A stretch of 64,000 bases of DNA from Theristus sp. LFF4_11 (GCA_030248135.1 JASANC010000333.1:1-64000); one strand, 5' to 3'. Positions 20,644 through 32,634 are shown, counted from the first letter of the stretch. The notes: generated by a model from the letters alone, not told the origin. A program made the numbers and translations.

Positions 20644-23600
20644 ATGGCAAGTCAACAACGGCAAAGGCAACGCCGCACGCTGCGCTCGGACGTTGGCCTA
20701 TGGAAGTGGGACGGTTGTGGTGAGAACAGACGATTGCTCGCGGAAATTCAGGTGCTTTCCTGTTTTTGACGTTTTCTTTTAAGAATTTTGTAACATTCTT
20801 TTCTGCTTTTTTTAGCCATGTTGACCTGACAGAATCTTGCTGGACTGGCTGATTAATTGGTTGCATTTGAATTGAGTGCATTGATTGTAGGGATGAAAAA
20901 AACCGTTTTTTTGTATTTTGTGAAAAGAAACCGGTTTCTTTTCACTGTTTTAAAACAGGACTTTTATTTCGACAATGGTTTTCCAGCAGGGGTCGAGATG
21001 GGGGGGGGTCGGGGGGGGGGTACCCCCCCCCCCCCCCCAACAACACCCCCCCCCCCCCCCCCACCCGGGCAAACCCCCCCCCAAATTTTGGTCAAAACCC
21101 CCCCCCCCTCTCGAATTTGGGGGGGCCTTACCCCCCCCCTCCCAGATTTCGACCTTCCAAACCCCCACCCCCCCCTACCAAATCCTGACCGTCTGACCAC
21201 CCCCCCCTTTGATTTTGACTTTCGATGGAGACATTTTCTCTTGTATATCTCTATATTTCTCTCATTTGTAGGTATCTATATTATATGCATGTTTGTATCT
21301 CAATATATATTGTATGTTTTTTTGTATACGTACCACTTTGTTATACATTTACCACTTTGTACGTCAATTTTTTCAATACTGTACTTCAATATCAAGTCTC
21401 ACCCGTGCAGCGTGTCTCGTTCGTGTAGCTTTCAGATGTCCCGACCCGAACGAAAATCAAAGCAAAATGTATGACTAGAGACTAGAGAGAGGCCTTGACT
21501 GGATGCTGTGGTTTCTAGCACTTTTATTCAACAACTTTTGGTCCGACCCCCCCCCCCTAGAATTTTCGGTCTCTCTCGGGAACCCACCCCCCCCCCAACC
21601 AAATCGACCCCTACTAGCCATTTTTTGCCCAGACAATGTCATCGTCAAGAAAAAATTTTGGTCCGACCCGTCGACCCCCCCCCTAGAATTTTCGGTCTCG
21701 CTCGGACCCCCCCCTAGAATTTTCGGTCTCACTCGGGAGCCCCCCCCAACCAAGTCGACCCCCCCCCACCCGGGACGACCCCCCCCAAATTTGGGCGGAC
21801 CCCCCTCGGATTCGCCAAAAATCGGGCTCGACCCCTGTTTTCCAGCTTCAGAATGTTGCTCTGGATTTTGCCAAACACACAATTGAGCAAGAAAAGCTGG
21901 CTAAAACCTGATCTTATCGGTTTTGTGAACAATAATCAACAGGCATCAAAACTCAATAACACAATTGAGTGGTGGATTAACAAATTCAAATAAATTGTTT
22001 CGACGACTGAAAATTCAGATTTTCCGTTGGTAAAAAAACCGGTTTTTTATTTTTGGCGTGAAACAGAACCGATTTTTTAACCGCTTTTTTCCGTGTCATC
22101 CCTAATTGGTTGACAATCGAAACAGCGAGATACAGCCGATCAAGGTGTGATAGATTTTGAAATCCTGATGAGGCTCGTGGTTTTTTGTTTGTTGTACAAA
22201 GAACCGACCACAACAAGCGTTTGTATATGTGCCAAGAAAATTAAAGAAAATAAATGTAGAAAACCAGATAAAACCAACATTGATGCAGTTGCAGGCTGCA
22301 CGCTTGCAAGGCTACAACTTTCTGAGCTACCACGTCGGTGGTGATCGTCGCGCTGAATTCGATCCAAAATCCGGCGACGATTTGCCGGAAATTACGGCCG
22401 TTGATGTTCAGGTTATCGAGGTTTTTTGTGTTTCTTTACATTTCCGCATGTTTATTAAATACAAGAACGGGTTAGATTCTAGTTCTAGTTCTAGTTAGAT
22501 ATCGTTGAGACAAACTCCTGAACAGATAGACAGATAGATTGAAATTATTTTGGCGACCCTCTGCCCCAGAACAACTTTGAAGATCACACAAAACAATTCA
22601 GCTGTCGGCGTCAAAAATCTGGACCGATTTCATCACGATGATTGTGTCGCCGTGGATTAATTTGGATTCCAACGACTCGGAGGTGCGACGGATTTCCGAG
22701 CGAGCGCTGGAGCAGGAATTGGACTATGCTGTTTATCTTGCTTTAACCAGTTGGTGGATGTGTTAGTTCTTTTGTGGCTGAACAATAGTCCAACTAATCC
22801 GTATTCACACACGCATTGGTTGGTCTTATAAAAACAGAAAGCAGTCAATTAATTTGTAAAAATGGCTTACAAGGCCACCAGTTAGTTTCCGTCTCAGTCT
22901 GCTTGGGAAACTCAGAATCAAACTGCAATACATCGAAAGTTGAGTTATCTGCCATTTGACTCTGGCACGCTGCGTTGCTTACGTGCTTCACCGAGCTGCA
23001 CAGGGCAGGACTAGTGAGTGGGCCAAATTCACAAGGCAGCCAGCCAGCTGGTTGCCTGTGCTCTGCAGTTCTATTGTGCGTGTCTTCCATTGTGATCGTG
23101 TCCTCCCTTTTGTCCAAAGGTGTCTCCATTCCACTACGTCTCACACAACGCAACAATCGACTGGCCGATTTCGTATGGCGCAAATTGCACCAGTGGCCGT
23201 TTGCAGCGTTGCAAATTCAAATGATCCTTGAGACAACTGTCGACGGCGACCAGGTGGCGCCCATTTGGCGTGTGTGGCGCGACTTTCGAACGCAGGTTGC
23301 GAAAGTTGTAAAGTTCGAAATTTCTGGAAAGTTCGTTTTCGGTTTTTGGACACACAGTTTAGTGTAACAAGCCGACAAGGAAGCTGACTATCTGAGTGGT
23401 GTTGTTGCGAGTTGCAAGTCCAAAAAGTTTGCAAACCCACGATCTTCTCGCGGCCAACTATAAACTTGAACCTTGAACCTGCTGATAAACGAGTGATATA
23501 GAAAACTCACAGCCCGACGTTGAAAAAAAACGAAAAAAACTAGGTTTTTCTGTTTTTTTTCAAGGCGCCAATTTTTAGTTCAGGAAAACGCGTATAGAAA

Positions 23601-26600
23601 CACGTTTTTTTCCTGAAAAACCGGTTTTTTTCCATGCCAACTCCAGTTGCGAGACGTGTCTCGTCTTGTTATTCGTTTCTAGTTCCTTCATTCAACGCTT
23701 CGACGCAGCATGCGCTTTGGGCTGTTTGAATCGGCACAGCGTCGGGCTATTACCGTGCACTGCCACTTCCATCAGAGTCATATATTCGACCATTTGTGTT
23801 TCTGGTTCACGTGTTTCCCATTTCACTCGCAGGCCGACAATCACAAGAACCTCGGTGTCTGCCTGTATTTCACGGAGCAATTGGCGGCAGAATTTCGCGA
23901 TCGGACTCTGCTGCACCGCTGGCTGGCCGAACCGATACTGATGGTGGTGCAGCACTGCTTTAGGATGAACAATTTTGCATGATCTCCACATTCTGATTGA
24001 AACTGCTAGGTTGCAATTGGCATCTTTCCTTCAAAAATCGGATGCAAATGGCAAAAAAGATGCAACTTTTAGACTCATTTGGATGCAAAAACACCTAGGT
24101 TGTGCTGCCACTGAGCGTCTTCACATCGCATCCCACGAATCCGCAATCGCGAGAGCGAACGCTCAACAACGAGCACTGCTATTTGTTGGAGATCAGCCAA
24201 CACTTGTACAACACGCCGGTGCGTGAGTGTTGCGATGTTTTCAAGCTGCACTGTTAACATCGATAAGTGCGCATGTGGGTGGAGCGCATTGACTGCAACG
24301 GTCTTCTTGCCTTGTCTAATTTGTTCAACAGTTTGTCCGACAATGCAGTAAAAGTGTCGATGATGTCATCTTTTTCTAAAATAGAACTTGAATAGATGGA
24401 TCGAAATCGATCGAAGTAGAATAGAAAAAAACCGACCGCTATTGAGCGACTTCGCAAACGTTTTTTTGTTTTCCTTTTCAAAATTTTCAAAATTTCCACC
24501 TCTTTTGTTGCTTAGGTGGCACTCACTGGCCCCGATTTAGATCACTACTCAACAACGCAGCGTAACACGTTGATTGGTCAGCTGACCAAAGCGATCAACC
24601 AGTCATTGTTGAAGGATGACTATGTGTGCTTGTCGCCGACGGACAAAACCGCCCTCGCAGTTGACATGCCACTGGTAATGGCGAAACATGGATGTGTTGT
24701 TTGTGTTTTTATGGTCCAGAAGTTTCACAAGAGTTTTTGGCTCTCAAAGAATCACTTTACTGATTGGTCGCCTCAAGTTTGTGCTGCGACGAATCAGCGC
24801 CCGTATTCACTATTTTTTGATGTTATTTTATTTACTTATACAGTATTTATTTTAACTTTTCACTTTTGATTCATTTTAGCCAATCAGCGGGCTGGAAATA
24901 GAGAGATCAGTTTTTGGTTCTCGCCTGTGTTTGCAATGTTTGCGATTCAATACTTTTTCCAGTCACTCGAATCCTGCGAGAAGCCGTGCGTGCTGGATGG
25001 GCGTCACGACGAGGCACACGTGCGCGACACCACAAAGTACGAACGCTACAAATTCGCCATTGCCGACTGTTTTCAGCAAATGCTAGCCGGTCTGCCGTAT
25101 GTTTCAAATTTTTGCCTTGGTATATAGCCATTTTTCATTGACCAATGGCGACATTTTGGTGTTCATCCAATCCAGCAGACCAGAACTTCGTTGTTCAGAA
25201 AGAACGCCAACGAATGACTCGCCTGGCGTGACGTCCCCGCCAAGTTTGACGGTGCTGGTCGCCGAGGCCCGTCACGGTCGTCTGTTCTCTGAAGTGCGAT
25301 TTTTACTTTTTAGTTTGCAGGTTGGTGTCGAAATTTTTATGTTTGTGTTTTTCGTGTTTCGTATGGTGTCGTAACATCACCAAAAACTTTATCAACATCT
25401 TCACAACCTCACCTGTTCCCCGTTTTCAGGTACCGACCGATGGGGGGAGAACCACCAATACAAATGCAACACCGGCGTGCTTGCACACGATCGAAAAGTC
25501 GTTGTTTTAGATCATGAACGCCCGTTCGCACTACCTGCGACATCATGAAAACCGTGATTTCGCGTTGCACGTCATCCTGGTCGACCGTGATCCGCTGGTC
25601 CAGCAGCCGCTGCGTGTTCTGGTCGAACTCAGGCGGCGACACTCGCAGCAGAGAAATGTGCGCTTTCGTGAAAAGTGTGAAACCAAGAATCGAGTTTTTG
25701 CGTATTTGTCGATCAGCAGTTGTGAAAGATGAACCCGAAGTTTTTTGCTGGAGAACGCTGATTGGCTACATCCTGTCACAGAACCAATAAGCGCGTTTGA
25801 TTCTAAAGTCGAGGTTTTTACTCAGCCAGCTGCATTGAAAAGTGTTGTTGCAGTTGATTGCCGCCATTGCGGAGACGTATCGCACATGAACGGACATGTT
25901 TGACCACCCCAACCGCAAGCAGGTGTTCTTCTGCAGCACCCCTCTGCACACTGTCAGTATCATACGTTGCTTTCTGCGCAGACCACAGCCGAAGTGCGCT
26001 CGCTGTGCGAGATGCATGCAGACGCAGGGCACACCGTGGCGGACGTTGTCGTGGTGGACTGCTTCGCGTCGCCCACCGACTACGAACTGTTCGACGTGTA
26101 CATGCGACGGCTGAGCGGCTGCTGCAAGCCGACCACGCTGTTTGTGCCGCTGCAGTATTCAACGTGAGTGCTCTTGGAGTTTTGGTGGCATTTGCGGCCC
26201 CGTGAAACCGCTAGCCTGCTCAAGTTCAAGCTTGTGATGCAGTTCCGGTCAGAGGACACATTTGCACATTTCATTTCTGCCCAATTGCCAGCGGTGATTT
26301 GATACGAGACCGTAATTTCCGACAAGCGTGCTAGTGTTCTTAGATGTTGCAGTTACGTGTTGCCCGTACATTCGCTCGTTGTGCCTGCCAGACTCGCTGA
26401 GTTGCAAAGTCCAAAACTCTCGACACCGCTGGAAATCGATGCTGGTGGCTCGTGCTCGTGTCAATCAACATCGACCGATTCTAGTGGTTTTCTTTTTTTC
26501 TTTTTGAGGCCCTTTTATGCACCAATCATTCCGCAATCTATTTCTGCTCCATACCAGAATACCGTTTTGTCTGTGTTTTCAAGGGAAAATAAGGCATTTA

Positions 26601-27125
26601 CTTTTAAAAGTACCCGAAGAATTCGAAAGAGTCCACTGTGTGGAAGTGGAGCTGCGTACAAGCTAAGCTTCCTGCTGTTGTTGCTTTGCTCGGTTTCTGG
26701 TCTGTGACCGCTACTAGACTGCCCATTATTTGTTTGCGGTATCGTCTCCATTGTAATGTGCAGCGCTGCCTGATGCATTTGACCAACCCTACGTGGCCCG
26801 TCTCTACCAGTGTCATCTGCCAACCGCCTGCAAACAAGACAATGGTGCACAGCGTATTTGGAGCTACACATTCGCCCATCCAACCGGCCCAGTGAAGTCG
26901 GGCGACCAACAAAGTGCCGGGTTTTGGGCAGCGACAAACGATTCGATTGCGTTTCGATTCGAGCATGACACGGAAGTGAGGCTCTTGCGTTTTGTTGGAG
27001 TTTTCGTTTGTTATTGTTTGTTCGGTTTATTTTTCTGTTCAGTGATGCAGCAAGATGGCAGAACAATCAAAGTGGACTGTACAATATTGCTTAACACGGT
27101 AGCTCAACCATTGACTGAGTGCTGA
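20644..27125 (+). CDS. PRMT5-like protein, SAM-binding motif apparently lost
   Basis: About 640 residues in 15 exons: 20644-20751, 22289-22411, 22602-22749, 23120-23295, 23833-23943, 24099-24218, 24516-24674, 24963-25096, 25179-25293, 25511-25657, 25923-25952, 25982-26163, 26353-26444, 26764-26975, 27051-27125. Phases agree across all joins except where noted. PRMT5 makes symmetric dimethyl-arginine. Landmarks: TIM-barrel segments (QGYNFLSYHV, VSPWINLDSNDSEVRRIS, RWLAEPILM), KYERYKFAI, VILVDRDP, DVVVVDCFASPTDYE, DQPYVARLYQCHLP, YTFAHP. The GxGRGP SAM motif is replaced by VAEARHGRL. The acidic post-I residue is Asp, and the first catalytic Glu of the double-E loop aligns with Asp while the second is Glu. 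The C-terminal barrel is short by about 50 residues; the last exon and the weak exon-11 acceptor are the least certain parts. Probably a catalytically dead or strongly altered paralogue. Confidence 0.8.
20888..22104. mobile_element. TAGGGATG MITE, interrupted by a second MITE
   Basis: Ends TAGGGATG (20888) and CATCCCTA (to 22104), with flanks ATTGATTG and ATTGGTTG (7 of 8). The body is rich in AAAACCGGTTTTT motifs. Without the 851-bp insertion it is about 360 bp. A second copy is at 40103-40504. It lies in intron 1 of the PRMT5-like gene. Confidence 0.8.
20987..21837. mobile_element. 851-bp hAT-like MITE nested in the TAGGGATG element
   Basis: Inverted ends CAGGGGTCGAG / CTCGACCCCTG, and a perfect 8-bp target duplication TTTTCCAG (20979-20986, 21838-21845). 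Both halves contain C runs punctuated by GTCCGACC and AATTTTCGGTCTC-like units, and the centre is TATA-rich. CAG-G ends plus 8 bp fit hAT. Non-coding. Confidence 0.93.
23505..23640. repeat. AAAACCGG(T)n-type AT-rich repeat
   Basis: Poly-A/T stretch with AAACACGTTTTTTTCC and AAAAACCGGTTTTTTTCC motifs. Similar tracts, probably worn copies or solo ends of the TAGGGATG family, occur at 2920-3250, 18890-18980, 27270-27600, 27880-27960, 40905-40960 and 43500-43690. K/F/V-rich ORFs there are repeat translations. Confidence 0.5.
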
Positions 27126-27678
27126 TTGGTTGCTGCAGCAGGAAGTTATGTGACCAACTAGCGCTGCTGGCCTACAAATGGCATAAAGATATCGTGATGT
27201 GAATGAGATTTACTGCGTTTCACAGCTGCTTTTTTCAGCATTAGACCAGCACCAGCCATTTCAAACTGGTTACTTGTTAAAGATGAAAAAACGGAAAAAT
27301 ATAATTTCGTGAAAATTTTACATTTTTCCGGAAAAAACAGAGAAACTGAGGAACAAATTTTTTAAAATGTATGGTACAGGGTAGGTTAATGCTGAATTAG
27401 AACGATAATTTTGAACAATACTGGCTTAAGTTCAATCGAATATGTCACATTTAATGGTTTAATAAAACTACGCATAACAGGTCGTGAAAATAGGATATTA
27501 AGCCCATTTTCATGCTTATTTCCGCGTTCATAACGGACAAAAAATAGTTATGATTTTCAGTAAAAAAGGTTCTGTAGAAACCGGAATTTTTCCGATGTCA
27601 TCTCCACGTGGTGGGTAGTCTTACAGATTAATCGCTATTTACTTGAATGCAGAACTGAAGTAAAAACGTAATTTAGAA

Positions 27679-29248
27679 ATGGCAGATTTCGCTGACGATG
27701 ATTATGACAAATTGCAGGTTTCCCTGTTGGCACTGTACACCTCGGTTGAGCTTTCAAAGAATCCAGCAAACGACAAGCGTCGACTCAGCAATCTGCCGCG
27801 AATCGCGCGAGAACGCAAAGCGAGGTGCGTTCGGTGAAAAATGGTAGTCTGGCGTTGCTCAGTGGTTCCAGCAGTGATAAGGATGGTAAAACCGGTTTTT
27901 TAAAACCAGAAGCCAGAAAAATCAGTTTTATTTTCGTTTTAAAACCATTTTATTACCCAATTTTCCCCTGCACCCCGCTCCCATAACGTTGCTGTTTGTT
28001 TTGTTTGACCCGATCAGCTCGATGCAGCCAATCAGCGCGTCACATTTTCAAATGACAGACTGCTACAGTTTCACTCATCCAGGCAGAATATTTTCGAAAT
28101 TTCATTATGTTTTGGTTGTTTCCGGTTTCCAGAACATTCCAAACGATCGTGCTTCCGTTGCGTGCACCAGTGTGCATGGCGACGGCCGATTTGCTGCGAT
28201 GCGTTATCCGACAGAAACGACAGAATTTTAGCGCAAATGTTGGATTTGATTAAAAATTTTATTTGTTGTCTATTCTCACACGACACAGAAAATTCCATTT
28301 TTTTTAATATTTGAAGCACGCCCCCCACCGATTCCGGAAACCCGAAGGTACCAAACTCCGGTGGGATTGGGGAACGGACGGCTCACCATCCCGTGGAACC
28401 AATACCCTTGCCACGTGAGGGGGACAGCCTCTAAGCCCCGCTCTGTCCGGGGGCACCAGTGATCTTAGCCCGATTTCGGTTTCGGTGGCCTGCGGTCGCT
28501 ATATCCCCGCAGGGCAGCGAATCCGAAAGCTTTAGTTGAAAACCAGTGTAGTTATTAGAGTAGAGAGCTACACTGGCGGCAGTTTGTCATCCTCCGTGGG
28601 GGATCGAACCCGTCACCTTCTGAGTTGAAGGCGAACGTGCTAACCACCGAGCCACGGAGGCGACAAATCCATCATGCAGGATAACCTGCAAAACAACAAC
28701 AACAAAAACGGTGACGAAACTGAGCGCCGCTTCTGGCTGGAGTGGACCGTCGCTTGTGAAAGGTGATCAGAAAACGTTTGAGAGTGTCAGTGGTCTGTGA
28801 ACGTTTGTGTAGGTGTTGTTTTGAAACGCATCAAAAATTCTTGTCCACAGCTGCTTTGAACGGCGAGTTTCAACTTTCAACTGTGGTGAAACATTGTTAT
28901 ATGATCAGCCAAGCGAATACTGGGAGTTCAAATGTTCTTGTTTTTCCTGCCTTTCAAACATCCAGGAGTTTTGTGTGTCCGTTAGTGAAACATCCGAAAG
29001 CCGAAACGCACAGGTTTCTAAGTAGTTCTAAGATGAGAACAGGTGGGAATGGGATTTCTTCCAATTGTGCATTTACCAATTCGATACGCCGTTTCTTGTT
29101 ACTCAGTGGATGCGCAACTGATGCACACCAGAACAGTGCTGCAAACTGGGGGCCATTACAAAACGCGGGTGGCCGCTCAAATGCGATGCGCGTTTTCAAG
29201 CCTGATTTTGAGGCTGAATTCGAGAAATTATTCACCGGATTGATTTGA
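27679..29248 (+). CDS. Unrecognised gene, incomplete model
   Basis: Not recognised. ATG at 27679 opens MADFADDDYDKLQ, then SLLALYTSVELSKNPANDKR up to ERKAR before a gtgcgt donor. An exon-like stretch at about 28680-28760 (NGDETERRFWLEWTVACE) ends at gtgatc. A 3' exon after caccag at about 29131 reads NSAANWGPLQNAGGRSNAM then VFKPDFEAEFEKLFTGL, with stop at 29246. Composition and open frames differ from the surrounding repeats, but joins and phases are unproved. A SINE (28315-28665, opposite strand) separates the first two pieces. The three pieces may belong to one gene or to none. Confidence 0.35.
28315..28665 (-). mobile_element. SINE with tRNA-like head (family 2)
   Basis: On the minus strand the head reads CCTCCGTGGCTCGGTGGTTA (A box) and GGGTTCGATCCC (B box), with a perfect 7-bp acceptor stem CCTCCGT/ACGGAGG. 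The anticodon arm does not form a normal 7-base loop with U33, so it is a SINE head, not a working tRNA. The body and 3' end (CACGTGGCAAGGGTATTGG ... GGCGTGCTTCAAATATT) match 15375-15572. Confidence 0.75.
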
Positions 29249-30243
29249 ACGCTCGTAACTGCCTGACAATTTCTATGCTGCACTTTTTTGTTTTTTTTAA
29301 ATGTTTATGCTCCATTTATTTTCTTGTATTCCATTTGTCTTTATCTATTCCATTATCTTTCATGTCAGATAACTGTAAAACTCATTCACATAACTGCTGT
29401 TTTTTCTTACTTTGAACATATTTTTCAATTTCTGGTTTTGCACAACTTTCCTACGTTATTCAGGTCTTCATTAGTTTTGTATTTGGTGCTCTTTTTGACC
29501 AAACTTCTGACCGTTGAATCTCTGTTTTGTGCCATATTCACTGTTATGTTCCTTCAACGTGCTTGGCCAAATATCGTGTCCTTCTCTACTGGTCCGAAAG
29601 CAAAGTGCCCGCTGTTTGATTTTATTGTGCAGAATGAATTTCATAGAAAACTTGGTTTGCAATGTTTCTGGGACTTGATTGATTTGTTCCGTTGATCACA
29701 GGCCCCATAGAGCGTTATTGTTACTGGTATAAAGTTCTTATCTGAAAACCGTCTACGTTTCTGTTCACTCGTGTCGTGTCGTGACGTGACATCATACCAT
29801 CCTGATGTTGTTGCATAGTCACACACTAACACACCACAGCCACAAGAATGCCATAATACGTTGATCACGTAGCAACATTCTGGTGCGTTTTCTGTTGATA
29901 AAAAACGCGTACTGAAGAGCATGTGCTATGAAGCGCCCCGACACATGAAACTTCTGAAAAGTCGCCCATTCTGTGCCTCCACGTGCCGTGCGTTTGTTTG
30001 TGACTCTGTCAAACACGTATTGCAGGACGTGCATCGTCTTCAGACAAGGATAGTGACGTCACCACCATTGACAGGCCCTAAAAAAGCAGATCACACTTGT
30101 GTTTTGTGCCTGCTCGTACGCTTGTTTGTGACTGTCTGTCTGTCAAAACACGTGTTGAAGAAAGTGTGCACCGTCTTCAAACTAGAACTATGACGTCACC
30201 GTGTTGCGACCGGTTCTAAACAGCAGAGCACCCTTTCTATGCT
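29249..30243. other. Gene-free spacer upstream of PEX10
   Basis: AT-rich with no exon frame. A repeated block, CGTTTGTTTGTGACTCTGTC...AAACACGT...TGACGTCACC, occurs at 29990-30055 and 30118-30195, a local tandem duplication of about 130 bp that could be part of the PEX10 upstream region. Confidence 0.4.
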
Positions 30244-32480
30244 ATGCGCTCACGTGCGTTTCCGGCCGACATCGCCGAGCTCGTCCGTGCACAACGCAAA
30301 GACGACGAACACGCGGCCAGACTGTCGGCCGCTTTGCATTCGATCGCCAGCGGTCTGTGTGGGCCCCGCTTTCTGACGAAATACTCGGTGCAACTGGCGT
30401 TGGCCGCCGAGTGGCTGTACTACGCGGTGACAACGCTGACTGGTTGGTCGTAGGGGCTTTGGTGATTGGTCACGGTTGGAATGAGCTTGGTGATTGGACG
30501 GAGGTCGTACAATTCAGCCAATCAGCAGACATGCTAGCAGCTTGATTGATCAGACTGTTCATGTGTGACGCGACGCGTCTTGTCGAGATGCTGAAATCCG
30601 GCGACAACGTTGATTGGTGGGTTTTGTGCGGTAGTGATTGATTGGGTGCTGATTGGACAAACTGCACGGTACACAACGCTTTTACATAACTCAACATGTC
30701 TGTGTTGATTGGTTGTGTGATGTTTCGGGAAGCAATCATGAGAGTCGCAGACTGCCCAACCAACTCAGGTGCACAAACACTCGGCGAGGAGTACCTCTGT
30801 CTGCTGCCTGTGCTCGATAACGAACATCGTGACGACGTCGCATCGTCGGGCGATTTCGTGCTGCCTTCGGTTCTCCGGCGTTTCTTCTACGTTGCGTTGC
30901 ATGTTGCAGGCGGTTTTGTCGTGGAGACATTCCTGCGGTCAGCCGAACAGCGAGTGGCAAACTGGCATTTTGAAGGTTGACGTTTATTATTCTTGTATGA
31001 GACCGATTGTTGCGTTTTTGATGATCAGATTGTGATCGCTTTTGCTCCTTTCCTGTAGCTTATTGATTGAGTGTTCGGTCGGGACTGCAAGTGTCTCAAT
31101 GAGGTTGTCGCTTTAGTTTCTTGTACTTCTGGCAATTGTGGACTGCCAAAAACCGGACCATTTTGCCATTTTGCAGACACAGCGAAACAACGGGCGCAGC
31201 AGAACTGGCTGAGCGTGCTTTCGTTCAGTCGTCGTCATCTTGCCACGCTGCATCGTCTGCATTTAGCTGCGTTCTACATCTTCGGCCGTTATTACCAGTG
31301 GTCGAAACGATTCGCCTCCATCCGTTACGTCAGCCTTCGGCCGCAACAGAGCAGCTGGCAGACATTGAGATTGTTCAAGTGGCTCGGCTTCATCTCGATT
31401 CTGCAGGTTTCGGTTTTGTTTTGTAGTGAAGGCTTCGCTTGGGTTTAGAGTTTTGTAACTTGAGTACTGGACTTATTGAGTCGCCCGGGCTTCGACGCCA
31501 CAGCCTCGTGACGTCCGTTGCCGTGACGTGGTCCGTTGCGCAGTACGATTCACTTAACGGGCACGCCGGCAGTGGTTGTTTTCATCTCGAAGGTAGCCTT
31601 CGTTCTCGTGCCCAAGAGAGTTTTGCGGATGATAATAAATTACAAGTAGAGACGGTTACAAGTGTGAAGGCGAACCTGCCGTCGAATTTTGACCAAGATC
31701 AATTAGTCAGTGCAGCATTCACTCTGCTGAAGGCAGCCAATCAACTGTGTTCAAAGTGGCTGACTCACTTTTGGTGTTTTGCTTTTTCAAGGGTTTGTGC
31801 TGGTGAATCAGGCTTTGTGAGTGTCGAAACGGAATTTATTTATGATTGAAATTTTTTGCAGGTCTGTGTCAGTGCGTTAGTGTGGTTACATTCAACAGTG
31901 ACCTTGTCCCGCACGCAACCAAGCAAACAAAACAGAGGCATTCAGCGAATTTCTGAATCGAATTCTAAAAGTGGGCGATACTCGCATTTCCAGGTAATGG
32001 CAAGTGATTTTGCACGCACTTTTATTCTAGCATAATATACGCACTATGTGGCCAGGCACATCAATAACATTGTATTTCTTTTTTACTTCAACATTATCCA
32101 CTGTCAGTTTCCACAGATCATATGCAATTAGCTAATTGGTTGGTTACCACATGACGCATGCATTGCTAGGCAGGCAGGCGGGTCTGACCTGCGCAGAATG
32201 CATGCATCACGTTCTCACCAACCAATCAGCTGATTGCACATGATATAGAAATTGCCTGTGCCTGTATTTTCCCTAAGCGAAGGAAGTAGAACATCATTGA
32301 AATCATTGCTTGTTGCAGTGCTCAGTGTGCCTTGAGCGTGACCAGCCCCCTGCGTGCACCCCCTGTGGTCACGTGCTCTGCTGGCAGTGCCTGCTCACCC
32401 AGTGCACCCTCACGGGCGCCTGTCCGCTGTGTCGTCTGCCATTCACACCGAACAGCTGTGTGCCGTTGTTCAATTATTGA
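30244..32480 (+). CDS. PEX10: PEX10, peroxisomal RING E3 ubiquitin ligase
   Basis: PEX10 sits in the peroxisomal membrane with PEX2 and PEX12 and ubiquitinates the import receptor PEX5 for recycling. Five exons join in frame: 30244-30442, 30769-30975, 31177-31406, 31862-31993, 32319-32480 (309 residues, near the family's usual 320). The N-terminal helix reads ADIAELVRAQRKDDEHAARL. Then TTLTG|AQTLGEEY, the usual PEX10 signature, spans the first intron. Further on are LHRLHLAAFYIFGRYYQWSK and, in the last exon, a C3HC4 RING: CSVCLERD, CTPCGHVLCWQC, CPLC. The first Met in frame with the conserved helix was taken as start. All splice sites are GT-AG. WARS2 follows after 161 bp. Looks intact. Confidence 0.93.
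32126..32240. repeat. CCAATCAGC-type foldback in PEX10 intron 4
   Basis: AGCTAATTGGTTGGTTACCA and, inverted, ACCAACCAATCAGCTGATTG enclose a CATGCATT...AATGCATGCAT palindrome, an almost complete hairpin of about 110 bp. Related elements are at 45676-45800 and 50415-50560, and single arms are found in many introns. Confidence 0.65.
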
Positions 32481-32529
32481 TGGACAAACTTGATGCATTA
32501 TTATTCTTCAGTGATAATTGACTTTGTTG

Positions 32530-32634
32530 GAATCGAGTTGTCGACGGACAAAGTGGAAGATTGTGAAGAAAAGTAAAGAGTACACCAACCCTCTACAGCT
32601 TCGCTTTCTGGAACCGGTGGTGGAGCTGCAAAGT
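32530..32634 (+). other. Unassigned exon-like stretch between PEX10 and WARS2
   Basis: The + strand is open for KSKEYTNPLQLRFLEPVV through ELQS and ends AGT|gtaagc, a good donor, eight bases before the WARS2 ATG. It is out of frame with WARS2. It could be an exon of an unseen gene or chance. Confidence 0.2.

Noticed and set aside
21000..21840. Pro/Gly-rich ORFs on both strands in the C/G-rich DNA
   Set aside because: They are translations of homopolymer runs inside a MITE with clear ends and target duplication.
26515..27066. 183-residue minus-strand ORF opposite the PRMT5-like gene
   Set aside because: Shadow of + strand exon 14, which matches PRMT5; no family match on the minus strand.
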